This document shows positions 5,810 to 13,139 of a stretch of DNA of 19,965 nt, in pieces. The notes under the pieces are model-generated. The model did no database searches. It saw only the letters and a list, made by a program, of their open reading frames with translations, and was not told where the DNA came from. Source of the stretch: an uncultured Peptococcaceae bacterium (GTDB lineage: Bacteria > Bacillota > Desulfotomaculia > Desulfotomaculales > Desulfocucumaceae); contig CATZDY010000045.1 in NCBI GenBank assembly GCA_958417755.1, forward strand, positions 1 through 19,965, given 5' to 3'. Within the stretch, counting starts at the first letter, position 1, and every line of letters starts with the position of its first letter. The translations under genes and the position numbers were made by a program.

Positions 5810-7156
5810 ATGGAACGTGAAAACTTACTGGCCTTAGCTGAAAGCATGATAGCAAAAGCAAAAAACAGAGGGGCCGACATGTCGGAGATATATATCAGTC
5901 ATAATCAGGAATTAATGCTTGAAGTTCGAAATGGTATCGTGGATACTATGAAATTAGCCCAAGAAACAGGTTTGGGATTGCGGATTATGAGGGAAGGCAA
6001 GGTAGGATTTGCCTTTACTTCAGATATGGTTTCAGAAGCCTTGGACGGGGCGTTAGACCAAGCCTTGGCCAATGCAGCGGTAACTGCTCCGGATCCCCAT
6101 CGCATGTTGCCTTTGCCTGGGGCAACATATCCTGATTGCACTCAATATGATGAAGATATTCAAAGGGTATCTGTGGAAGAAAAAATTGAGTTAGCTAGAA
6201 AAATGGAGCAAGAGGCCAAGTCCTATGATTCTCGCATCAAGGTCATTGAGGGAGCAACCTATACAGATACTGAAGAGGAGCTCCTTTTGGTCAACAGCCG
6301 AGGGGTAAAATTGACCAATCGGGGATCGTATTTTGGCATTAGCATTGCTTTGGTGGCTGGGGAGGAAGCAGATAGTCAATCTGGTTTTGCTTTAGATTAT
6401 ACGGTGTGTTATCAAAATTTGCGACCCGCTGCAGTGGGACAGGAAGCTGCCCGTAGAGCAGTGAGAATGTTAGGGGCTAAACCAATGACAGGGGCAAAAG
6501 TCCCTGTCATCCTGGAGCCCTATGTGGTAACAGGATTTTTAGGGCTGCTTATCCCTGGTTTGTCTGCAGAATCAGTACAAAAGGGCAGATCCTTGTTTGC
6601 GGGAAAATTGGGACAAGCAGTGGCTTCTCCTTTGCTACAAGTGGTAGATGACGGTTCTTTGCCCAAAGGCCTTGCTTCAGTACCCTTTGATGGAGAAGGG
6701 GTCCCAACTTCCCGAACTGTCTTAATTGATAAAGGAGAGTTAAAACAATTTTTATACAATACTTATACAGCTTCAAAGGATGGTGTTGTTTCCACTGGCA
6801 ATGGAGTGCGCCATTCTTTCAAATCTACGCCTGAAGTTGGTGCTACGAATTTTTTTATTGAACCTGGACAAGTATCCCCAGAGGATATGGTACAGGGAAT
6901 CGAAAAGGGTTTGTATGTAACAGAAGTGTTGGGAATGCATACAGCCAATCCCATTTCAGGAGATTTTTCCTTAGGAGCCGCGGGGTTATGGATTGATAAG
7001 GGAAAGGTGGTTACACCGGTTCGGGGTATTGCCATTGCCGGGAATATTATTGAATTACTAAAAAATGTGGAAGCAGTGGGCTCTGATTTAACATTTTTTG
7101 GTGGCAAAGGGGCGCCCAGTATCATGATTCAGGAAATGTATGTAAGCGGTCATTAA
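5810..7156 (+). CDS. pmbA: TldE/PmbA-type subunit of a TldD/TldE metalloprotease
   Basis: The 448 residues span the complete TldD/PmbA family length. In E. coli TldD and TldE (PmbA) form a heteromeric protease that trims microcin B17 and acts on antitoxin CcdA; TldD holds the zinc site. This protein has no HExxxH motif, and it carries the PmbA-side landmarks: DGEGVPTSRTVLIDKGEL in the middle, and the C-terminal TANPISGDFSLGAAGLWI. So it is the non-metal subunit. The N-terminal half has the usual ALE.G.DxSEIY start. AAGGAG precedes ATG 5810. No tldD is seen next to it, although the pair is often adjacent. It is followed by a 114-base gap with the promoter for aroQ. Confidence 0.9.
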   Translation: MERENLLALAESMIAKAKNRGADMSEIYISHNQELMLEVRNGIVDTMKLAQETGLGLRIMREGKVGFAFTSDMVSEALDGALDQALANAAVTAPDPHRMLPLPGATYPDCTQYDEDIQRVSVEEKIELARKMEQEAKSYDSRIKVIEGATYTDTEEELLLVNSRGVKLTNRGSYFGISIALVAGEEADSQSGFALDYTVCYQNLRPAAVGQEAARRAVRMLGAKPMTGAKVPVILEPYVVTGFLGLLIPGLSAESVQKGRSLFAGKLGQAVASPLLQVVDDGSLPKGLASVPFDGEGVPTSRTVLIDKGELKQFLYNTYTASKDGVVSTGNGVRHSFKSTPEVGATNFFIEPGQVSPEDMVQGIEKGLYVTEVLGMHTANPISGDFSLGAAGLWIDKGKVVTPVRGIAIAGNIIELLKNVEAVGSDLTFFGGKGAPSIMIQEMYVSGH

Positions 7157-7215
7157 GTCTTTGGATATAGATATTTTACGATAAATCCTTGAAATCTAGC
7201 AGACTGCTGTTATAT

Positions 7216-7243
7216 TTGCAAGGTTCGTAAATTGTGGTAAAAT
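7216..7243 (+). promoter_or_regulatory. Promoter of the aroQ-efp cluster
   Basis: TTGCAA (7216-7221), 16 bases, then TAAAAT (7238-7243) with the TG of an extended -10 at 7235-7236. The leader to aroQ is about 20 bases. Confidence 0.6.
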
Positions 7244-7270
7244 ATCCCCAGTGTTTGGAGGGAAACAAGG

Positions 7271-7714
7271 ATGAAACTATTGGTGTTAAATGGTCCAAAT
7301 CTGAATGCATTGGGCAGCCGGGAACCAGAAATATATGGAGCATTAACCCTTGCTCAAATCCAGCAACAAACTGTTGACTTGGCTAAGGAATTGAATATTG
7401 AGGTGGACTTTCATCAATCCAATCATGAGGGGGTATTGATTGATTTACTGTATCAATATCAAAATCAGTGTGATGGTTTTGTGTTGAATCCTGGCTCTTT
7501 TACTCATTATAGTTATGCTTTGCGGGTTGACTTGGCTTCCATTGCTGTTCCTTGTATTGAAGTGCATTTATCTAATATTTATAAGAGGGAAGAATTTAGG
7601 CATCATTCTGTAATTGCGCCAGTTGCTATGGGGCAAATAGCTGGTTTAGGCGCTCAAGGATATTTGTTGGCCATAAGAGCATTGGTACAACGAGTCAGGG
7701 GGAATAGGGATTGA
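7271..7714 (+). CDS. aroQ: 3-dehydroquinate dehydratase, type II
   Basis: Third step of the shikimate pathway, dehydration of 3-dehydroquinate, in the cytoplasm as a dodecamer. The 147 residues have the family length and motifs: LNGPNLNALGSREPEIYG with the lid arginine (17) and the catalytic tyrosine (22), NPGSFTHYSYALR (73-85), EVHLSN with the catalytic histidine (99), and REEFRHHS (106-113). The usual ALRDA after the TH motif reads ALRVDL here, so the conserved aspartate seems shifted by one place. GGAGGG lies shortly upstream of ATG 7271. The TGA stop overlaps the TTG start of the next gene, so the two are coupled. Bacillus has the same neighbours (yqhS-yqhT-efp). Confidence 0.95.
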   Translation: MKLLVLNGPNLNALGSREPEIYGALTLAQIQQQTVDLAKELNIEVDFHQSNHEGVLIDLLYQYQNQCDGFVLNPGSFTHYSYALRVDLASIAVPCIEVHLSNIYKREEFRHHSVIAPVAMGQIAGLGAQGYLLAIRALVQRVRGNRD

Positions 7715-8784
7715 CAAAAAGATTGCATTTGTTGCGGGAAACAATGAAGCAAGCTGGGGTAGATGCCTTTTTAATAACCAGACCGGAAAACCGGTTTTAT
7801 TTCAGTGGATTTACAGGATCAGAGGGGATTTTGTTGGTAACACCAGTCAATTCCTATATATTTGTTGATTTCCGTTATATAGAACAAGCAAAAAGTCAAT
7901 GTTCCCAATGGACTGTGGTGCAAATGAGCAGATCTGCAGCAACAGAGGGTGTATTGGTATATTTAAAGCAGGACCAGGTAAATGTACTGGGTTTTGAAGG
8001 GGATTTTCTTTCTTACCAGGAGTATTGCGACTGGAAGGAAGCATGGGGTATTCCTTTGCTATCATTGCCAACCATGCTGTCTGATATTAGAAAAATAAAA
8101 GAACCAATAGAAGTGGAATACATTGCCCGGGCTGTTCAGCTGGCGGATGATGCCTTTGCTCATATCTTGTCAATGATACGACCAGGGGTCATGGAAAGAG
8201 AAATTGGCTTAGAATTAGAGTTTTTTATGCGCCAGCAGGGTGCTTCGGGGGGCTCCTTTCCTTTTATTGTAGCTTCAGGTCCGCGTTCTGCTATGCCCCA
8301 CGGGGTTGCGTCAGAACGCAAGATTCAGCAAGGAGATTTGTTGTTAATGGATTATGGAGCTATTTTTGAAGGATATTGCTCGGATATGACCAGGACTGTG
8401 ATGGTGGGGTATGCGGAAGAGAAACATAGGACAATCTATCAAATTGTTTTAGAAGCCCAACTGGCAGCTTTGGCAACTGTTAAAGCAGGGATACCTGCTT
8501 CAATGGTAGACCAAGCTGCCAGAGAAGTAATCAAATCTTATGGCTATGGAGAATATTTTGGCCATGGTACAGGACACGGGGTTGGTCTGGTGATTCATGA
8601 AGAGCCCAGAGTATCAAAAAATGATGATACAATATTGACAGAAGGCATGGTGATTACAGTAGAGCCGGGTATTTATTTGCCCGGCTGGGGCGGAATACGC
8701 ATTGAGGATATGGTCTTGGTAAAATCCCAGGGATGTAATATTTTTACCAAGTCACCAAAACAAGAACTCCTTGTATGTGCTTAA
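7711..8784 (+). CDS. yqhT: M24 family Xaa-Pro aminopeptidase (YqhT-like)
   Basis: Metallopeptidase that removes an N-terminal residue in front of proline. The N-terminal half is a creatinase-like domain (about 1-125); the C-terminal pita-bread domain holds the five metal ligands D214 (MDYG), D225 (CSDMTRT), H289 (GHGTGHGVGL), E318 (VEPGIY) and E332 (RIEDMV). All are intact, so it should be active with Mn or Co. The 357 residues are typical. The start is TTG 7711, overlapping the aroQ stop as TTGA, with purine-rich GGGGGAATAGGG upstream. Its place between aroQ and efp is conserved in Firmicutes, and a role in recycling proline peptides is inferred. Exact specificity (PepP, PepQ or broader) is not settled by sequence. 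Confidence 0.93.
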   Translation: MTKRLHLLRETMKQAGVDAFLITRPENRFYFSGFTGSEGILLVTPVNSYIFVDFRYIEQAKSQCSQWTVVQMSRSAATEGVLVYLKQDQVNVLGFEGDFLSYQEYCDWKEAWGIPLLSLPTMLSDIRKIKEPIEVEYIARAVQLADDAFAHILSMIRPGVMEREIGLELEFFMRQQGASGGSFPFIVASGPRSAMPHGVASERKIQQGDLLLMDYGAIFEGYCSDMTRTVMVGYAEEKHRTIYQIVLEAQLAALATVKAGIPASMVDQAAREVIKSYGYGEYFGHGTGHGVGLVIHEEPRVSKNDDTILTEGMVITVEPGIYLPGWGGIRIEDMVLVKSQGCNIFTKSPKQELLVCA

Positions 8785-8839
8785 ATGGAGGCTAAGCATG
8801 GAGATTAAGATTTTATAGAAAAAAAGGGAGGAAGAACAT

Positions 8840-9397
8840 ATGATTTCTACCAATGATTTTAAGACAGGAGTAACCATTGAATTCGAAGGTGATGTGTATC
8901 AAATTGTTGATTTTCAGCATGTTAAACCAGGCAAGGGAGCGGCCTTTGTACGAGCTAAAATAAGAAATATGCGCTCCGGCGCAGTGGTGGAGCGGACCTT
9001 TAATGCAGGGGAAAAATTACCCAAAGCCAGGGTTGAACGTAGGGAAGTGCAATATTTATACAATGATGGCACGGATTATAATTTTATGGATATGGAAAGT
9101 TATGATCAAATGAATTTGAATGCCGAGCAATTGGGGGATGCAATTAAATTTCTAAAAGAGAATATGTTGATTAAACTATTGATGTATCAAGGTAAATCCA
9201 TTGGGTTAGATTTACCAAATTTTGTAGAATTGGAAGTAACAGATACAGAGCCAGGGATCAAAGGCGATACAGCCAGTGGGGGAACCAAGCCTGCAACCTT
9301 GGAAACTGGATATGTGGTTCAGGTGCCTTTCTTTATTAATGTGGGTGATGTATTGCAAATTGATACCCGCACAGGTCAGTATTTAAAGAGAGCTTAA
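8840..9397 (+). CDS. efp: Translation elongation factor P
   Basis: Binds between the P and E sites and rescues ribosomes stalled on proline runs. The 185 residues hold the three beta-barrel domains: the first with HVKPGKGAAF and lysine 32 at the tip of the loop that is modified in many species, the second with LPKARVERREVQYLY, and the last with the PATLETGYVVQVPFFINVGD signature. Gene neighbours include the Xaa-Pro peptidase, a combination suited to proline-rich products. AGGGAGGAAG lies before ATG 8840. No modifying enzyme (EpmA/B, EarP, YmfI) is in the window. The gap before it (55 bases) shows no terminator. Confidence 0.98.
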   Translation: MISTNDFKTGVTIEFEGDVYQIVDFQHVKPGKGAAFVRAKIRNMRSGAVVERTFNAGEKLPKARVERREVQYLYNDGTDYNFMDMESYDQMNLNAEQLGDAIKFLKENMLIKLLMYQGKSIGLDLPNFVELEVTDTEPGIKGDTASGGTKPATLETGYVVQVPFFINVGDVLQIDTRTGQYLKRA

Positions 9398-9506
9398 TCT
9401 TGTGAAAAGTGAGTAAAATGATAATGTTTGCGAAATAATAAAAAAGCCGAGGCACAGGCCAGGCGGATTATAGCGAGGTGATATTGACCAAGGAGGAGCG
9501 CATCCT

Positions 9507-9959
9507 ATGGAAAATTTGAAAGCCAAAGTTGCCTATTTGCAAGGTCTTTCTGAAGGTTTTGACTTACAAAAGGATTCCAAAGAAGTGAAACTGATCCAGG
9601 GAATTATTGATGCTTTGGATGATTTTGCAAAGGCAATCAGTGATTTACATAAAGACCAACATCAAATGGAAAACTATATGGAAACCATTGATGAAGATTT
9701 GTATCATTTGGAAAATCAGTTTTATGAAGGTAAAATGGAAGGGACTGGGCGTCCAGGCGAATACCTGGAAAGAGAATGTGCTGGCTGTGGAGAAATCGTC
9801 TGTTTTGATGCCAGTGTATTGGATGATGAAGATGTGGTAGAAATTACTTGTCCCAATTGTGACGAAGTAGTATTTATCAATGATGACAGATATGAAACAG
9901 CAGATGAACCTGAAATTTTGGAAAATCATCAACAAACCAGGGAAAAACAGCATAATTAG
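9507..9959 (+). CDS. CD1247 N-terminal domain protein with zinc ribbon
   Basis: A 150-residue acidic protein. Residues 1-75 form amphipathic helices, likely a coiled coil (KVAYLQGL.EGFDL, then I.DALDDFAKAISDLH). This agrees with the family named after Clostridioides difficile CD1247. Residues 88-125 make a zinc ribbon with CAGC (91-94) and CPNC (115-118). The tail is acidic and disordered. The function is unknown; a protein-protein or transcription-related adaptor is possible. In many Clostridia it follows efp, as here. AAGGAGGAG precedes ATG 9507 by about ten bases. A 109-base gap after efp has no terminator, so cotranscription is likely. A hairpin follows the stop codon. Confidence 0.8.
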   Translation: MENLKAKVAYLQGLSEGFDLQKDSKEVKLIQGIIDALDDFAKAISDLHKDQHQMENYMETIDEDLYHLENQFYEGKMEGTGRPGEYLERECAGCGEIVCFDASVLDDEDVVEITCPNCDEVVFINDDRYETADEPEILENHQQTREKQHN

Positions 9960-9985
9960 CAAAAGATAGTGGTTGGGAGAAAAAT

Positions 9986-10020
9986 AAACAGCATTCTACA
10001 GGGAGTGCTGTTTTGTCTTT
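9986..10020 (+). terminator. Intrinsic terminator after the CD1247-like gene
   Basis: AAACAGCATTC (9986-9996) pairs with GAGTGCTGTTT (10003-10013), with one G-T pair, then TTGTCTTTT. It ends the aroQ-efp transcript before the CoADR promoter. Confidence 0.8.
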
Positions 10021-10093
10021 TGATATCTTTAGAATATAAACGTATCTTATTATCTTAATATTTTGTTTTTATAAACAAACATGAGCGGGAATG

Positions 10094-10120
10094 TGGTACA
10101 ATACTGTTAATATAGTATTG
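10094..10120 (+). promoter_or_regulatory. Extended -10 promoter with overlapping inverted repeat, CoADR gene
   Basis: TGGTACAAT (10094-10102) is an extended -10 without a clear -35. A perfect seven-base inverted repeat, CAATACT (10099-10105) and AGTATTG (10114-10120) with an eight-base centre, begins inside the -10 and covers the start region. A dimeric repressor there would block initiation, which suits a redox or sulfur-responsive control of the reductase. The regulator is unknown. Confidence 0.5.
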
Positions 10121-10212
10121 GCTTAGATAGATGCATATTGGGTGGGCTATGATACAAATATGTGGCTTACAATTTGCATTGAATGGAATGCAATGTAGTG
10201 AAAGGTGGTTTT

Positions 10213-11907
10213 ATGATGTCCGAGAATCAAAAGATACTTATCATCGGTGGAGTGGCCGCTGGTCCTAAAACAGCTGCCAGAGCCCGTAGGTTGGATCCCC
10301 ATGCTGATATTACCATTGTAGAGCGGGATACCTTAATTTCCTATGCTGGTTGTGGCATGCCATTTTATGTAGCTGGCGCTATTCGGGAGTTTAGCCATTT
10401 GTATGAAACTTCTTATGGTGTTCCCCGGGATGCACAATACTTTGCCCGGGAAAAAGGGGTTAAAGTTTTAACTGGTCATGAGGCTGTTGCCATTGACAAG
10501 AATAAAAAAGAAGTTTTGGTACGCAGTATAGCCAGTGGAGAGGAAACACAGTTGTCTTATGATAAGTTGGTGCTTGCCACTGGTTCCAATCCTGCTGTGC
10601 CACCAATAGAAGGCATTGATTTAAAAGGTGTGTATCGTTTTAATCATCCGGAGGATGCCAGGATAATCCGGGATAAAATAGAAGATGTCCAGGAAGCTGT
10701 GGTCATTGGGGCTGGTTTAATTGGCATGGAAGCAGCGGAAGCATTGCGGAAGAAAAATATATTTGTAACAGTCATAGAATTACAGGACCAAATTTTGCCA
10801 AATATGTTGGATAAAGATTTTGCTGATGTATTGGCTTTGCGATTAGAGGAACAAGGAATTGAATTTCGTTTTGGACACAAAGTGTTGCGTTTTCAAGGAG
10901 ATGAAGAGGGCAAAGTAACAGGTGTGGTAACGGATCAAGAAGAGCTGGATGCAGATATGGTAATTGTTGCTGTAGGGGTTCGTCCCAATGTGGAATTGGC
11001 CAAAACAGCAGGATTGACCATTGGCGAAACAGGGGCTCTGGTGGTCAATGAATATTTGCAAACCAATGAGCCAGATATCTATGCTTTGGGTGATTGTATA
11101 GAAAATACCCATCGGATTACTGGTAAAAAGGTGTATACACCTATGGCTACTTATGCCAATCGCCAGGGCAGGATTGTGGCGGATAATATCATCAAAGGAC
11201 CTCATAGCAAATTTAATGGTGTATTGAGTACAGCAGTCATGCAGGTTCTTGATATCAATGTGGCCCGTACAGGGTTAGGTGAGGACCAAGCCAAAAATTT
11301 AGGATATGATGTGGTGAAAGCTGTCAGCACTGTGTTTGACCGCACTCATTATCATCCCAAAAATAGCATGGTATTATTTAAATTAATTGTAGACAAAAAG
11401 ACGCACAAAGTATTAGGTGGCCAAGGTATTAGTGCTGGTGAAGTGGCCAAACGGGTGGATGTGGTGGCCACGGCCATTACATTGGGGGCCACTGTGGAAC
11501 AAATGACAGAACTGGATTTGGCTTATGCACCTCCCTTTGCTACCCCCATTGATGTGATTCATCACACTGCCAATATGGTGCTCAATAAAATGGACGGGCT
11601 TGCCAAGACCATGAGTGCCCAGGAGCTAAAAGAAAAAATGGACCGGGGCGACGACTTTTTAATGGTAGATGTGCGGACTCAAAAACAGTTTGCTCCTAAG
11701 CATATTGATGATCCCCGGGTCATGTTAGTGACCTTGGGAGATATTCGAGAAAGGATTGAAGAAGTTCCTAAGGACAAAGAAATTGTCTTGCTTTGCGCCA
11801 TGGGGATTCGCAGCTATGAGGCCCAACGTATCTTTGAAGGGTTTGGCTTTAAAGATGTGAAATACATGGAAGGCGGTTTGCATGCTTGGCCTTATGATTT
11901 AGATTAA
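10213..11907 (+). CDS. CoA-disulfide reductase fused to rhodanese (CoADR-RHD)
   Basis: FAD- and NAD(P)H-dependent enzyme of the pyridine nucleotide-disulfide family. It starts with the FAD-binding GGVAAGPKTAARARR (12-26) and has SYAGCGMPFY with the redox cysteine C47 of the CoADR/NADH oxidase class. A second nucleotide site is AVVIGAGLIGMEAAE, and TNEPDIYALGDC is the FAD C-terminal motif. A rhodanese domain fills about residues 465-564, with active cysteine C529 in CAMGIR. Relatives in Bacillus anthracis and Shewanella reduce CoA disulfides, CoA persulfide or polysulfide. I chose ATG 10213 (or 10216) because AAAGGTGG at 10201-10208 lies four (or seven) bases upstream; an ATG at 10183 in frame lacks a site. 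The gene stands alone with its own promoter and terminator. Confidence 0.93.
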   Translation: MMSENQKILIIGGVAAGPKTAARARRLDPHADITIVERDTLISYAGCGMPFYVAGAIREFSHLYETSYGVPRDAQYFAREKGVKVLTGHEAVAIDKNKKEVLVRSIASGEETQLSYDKLVLATGSNPAVPPIEGIDLKGVYRFNHPEDARIIRDKIEDVQEAVVIGAGLIGMEAAEALRKKNIFVTVIELQDQILPNMLDKDFADVLALRLEEQGIEFRFGHKVLRFQGDEEGKVTGVVTDQEELDADMVIVAVGVRPNVELAKTAGLTIGETGALVVNEYLQTNEPDIYALGDCIENTHRITGKKVYTPMATYANRQGRIVADNIIKGPHSKFNGVLSTAVMQVLDINVARTGLGEDQAKNLGYDVVKAVSTVFDRTHYHPKNSMVLFKLIVDKKTHKVLGGQGISAGEVAKRVDVVATAITLGATVEQMTELDLAYAPPFATPIDVIHHTANMVLNKMDGLAKTMSAQELKEKMDRGDDFLMVDVRTQKQFAPKHIDDPRVMLVTLGDIRERIEEVPKDKEIVLLCAMGIRSYEAQRIFEGFGFKDVKYMEGGLHAWPYDLD

Positions 11908-11914
11908 ATATAAG

Positions 11915-11952
11915 TAAATAAAAAAACGGGGTTAACCCCGTTTTTTTATTTA
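11915..11952. terminator. Bidirectional terminator, 38-bp perfect palindrome
   Basis: The centre is ACGGGGTTAACCCCGT at 11926-11941, and the outer arms are A-rich on the left and T-rich on the right. All 38 bases are self-complementary. Reading either way gives a GC stem followed by seven Ts, which ends both CoADR and hsp20-1. Confidence 0.93.
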
Positions 11953-11975
11953 CTGTATTTCATTTATTTGTAAGC

Positions 11976-12431
11976 TTATTCTGTAATTTGAATTTGAATT
12001 TCTTTTTCTTGGGCCTCTGGTTTTTTTGGTAATGTAATATGCAAGATACCGTCTTTATAGGTTGCTGTGATTTTTGCGTTGTCTATGGGCACATCCACAG
12101 AGAAGGAGCGATTGAAGGCGCCGTAACGACGTTCAATCTTAATGTGATTGGTTTTTTCATCCTTTATTTCTGCTTTACGTTCCCCATGAACTGTCAGTAC
12201 ATTATCCCTAAATTGGATGTTCATGTCTTCTTTCTTCATGCCTGGAATTTCGGCTTGCACAATAATGGCCTCTGGTGTGTCTTTGATGTCCACAGGGAAC
12301 ATCCACCGCTGATCTGCCTGTTCTTGATCAGATTGTCCGCTTAAATACCCAAAATTGTTGTCCAATAATCTGTTCATTGCTTCCCGAAAACTTGTGATTT
12401 CCCGAAAAGGTTCCCATTTTACCATAGACAT
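11976..12431 (-). CDS. Small heat shock protein Hsp20, copy 1 (CtsR-type control)
   Basis: ATP-independent chaperone that holds unfolding proteins. The 151 residues have an N-terminal arm (MSMVKWEPFREITSFREAMN), the alpha-crystallin domain from about 44 (FPVDIKDTPEAIIVQAEIPG) to 140 with the GILHITLPK beta strand, and a short tail with IQIQI that can act as the I-x-I oligomer anchor. About two thirds of positions agree with copy 2 at 12648-13100, pointing to tandem duplication. TGGAGGTG lies seven bases before ATG 12431. Unlike copy 2 it has a strong sigma-A promoter with a CtsR-like operator, so heat induction is expected. Confidence 0.95.
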   Translation of the reverse strand: MSMVKWEPFREITSFREAMNRLLDNNFGYLSGQSDQEQADQRWMFPVDIKDTPEAIIVQAEIPGMKKEDMNIQFRDNVLTVHGERKAEIKDEKTNHIKIERRYGAFNRSFSVDVPIDNAKITATYKDGILHITLPKKPEAQEKEIQIQITE

Positions 12432-12482
12432 AAGAAAACACCTCCAAGTATTTTTATCATGTGTATAAAATAGTGTTTCTAC

Positions 12483-12499
12483 TTTGACTAACTTTGACC
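12483..12499 (-). promoter_or_regulatory. CtsR operator-like direct heptad repeat
   Basis: On the - strand the sequence GGTCAAA, three bases, AGTCAAA forms the tandem heptad bound by CtsR, the class III heat-shock repressor of Gram-positive bacteria (RGTCAAANANRGTCAAA). Only the middle base of the spacer (T instead of A) departs from that form. It lies just after the likely transcription start of hsp20-1, a normal CtsR position. Confidence 0.8.
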
Positions 12500-12510
12500 T
12501 TCTGTAATTA

Positions 12511-12539
12511 TTTATACCTTATTTTCATGATTATGTCAA
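12511..12539 (-). promoter_or_regulatory. Sigma-A promoter of hsp20-1
   Basis: On the - strand TTGACA (12534-12539), 17 bases, TATAAA (12511-12516). The -35 is consensus and the -10 has five of six matches at optimal spacing. It is the strongest promoter match in the window. Confidence 0.85.
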
Positions 12540-12603
12540 GATAAAAATTGAAATTTTTAAATGATAAATATCTGCAAATAATAAATAAAGCGTATGAGAT
12601 CAA

Positions 12604-12641
12604 AAAACCCTCACAAAGGAACATTCCTTTGTGAGGGTTTT
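12604..12641 (-). terminator. Terminator after hsp20-2
   Basis: The arm AAAACCCTCACAAAGGAA and its exact complement lie around a tiny CA centre. The - strand continues GGGTTTTTTGATC, so it stops the DUF4912-GH57-hsp20-2 transcript before the hsp20-1 promoter. Confidence 0.9.
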
Positions 12642-12647
12642 AACTAT

Positions 12648-13100
12648 TTATTCACCAATAGCGATATCAATCTTTTTCTCTTTGGCCACTTCCTGTTTTG
12701 GCAAAGTAATTTGTAAAACACCATCTTTATAAGAGGCAGTGATGTTTTCACTATCAATGGGTACACCCATGGAGAAGGAACGACTAAAAGCACCGTATTG
12801 CCGTTCTGTTTTGATATGATTGGTTTCTTTTTCTTTCTTTTCAGCTTTGCGTTCACCCCTGATGGTTAAAACATTATCCCGGAAATGGATGGTGATGTCT
12901 TCTTTCTTCATACCAGGTATTTCTGCATGAAGGAGAATGGTGTCCGGGTTATCTTGAATATCCACAGGGAACATCCAACGTTGCCCTTGGTCTTGATCAG
13001 AATGACCTGTCAGATACCCAAAATTATTTTCCCAAAGTCTATTCATGGCATCCCGGAAGTTTGTAAGTTCTTGCATTGGTTCCCATTTTACCAAAGACAT
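12648..13100 (-). CDS. Small heat shock protein Hsp20, copy 2
   Basis: Chaperone paralogous to the neighbouring copy 1: same WEP start, FPVDIQDNPDTILLHAEIPGMKKED in the alpha-crystallin domain, and GVLQITLPK close to the C-terminus. The chosen ATG 13100 (MSLVKWEP) follows GGAGGT by seven bases and matches the start of copy 1; a GTG at 13109 would overlap the ribosome binding site. The product is 150 residues. It begins only 39 bases after the GH57 gene, with no promoter or CtsR heptads seen between, so it is likely expressed with the glucan enzyme. A strong terminator follows. Confidence 0.94.
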   Translation of the reverse strand: MSLVKWEPMQELTNFRDAMNRLWENNFGYLTGHSDQDQGQRWMFPVDIQDNPDTILLHAEIPGMKKEDITIHFRDNVLTIRGERKAEKKEKETNHIKTERQYGAFSRSFSMGVPIDSENITASYKDGVLQITLPKQEVAKEKKIDIAIGE

Positions 13101-13139
13101 ATATAGCACCTCCAGATTTATTTTGCAGCGAAAATAGAT

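Noticed and set aside
7198..7208. AGCAG-A-CTGCT as operator or terminator after pmbA
   Set aside because: Five-base arms with one base between cannot form a hairpin and no T run follows; likely chance.
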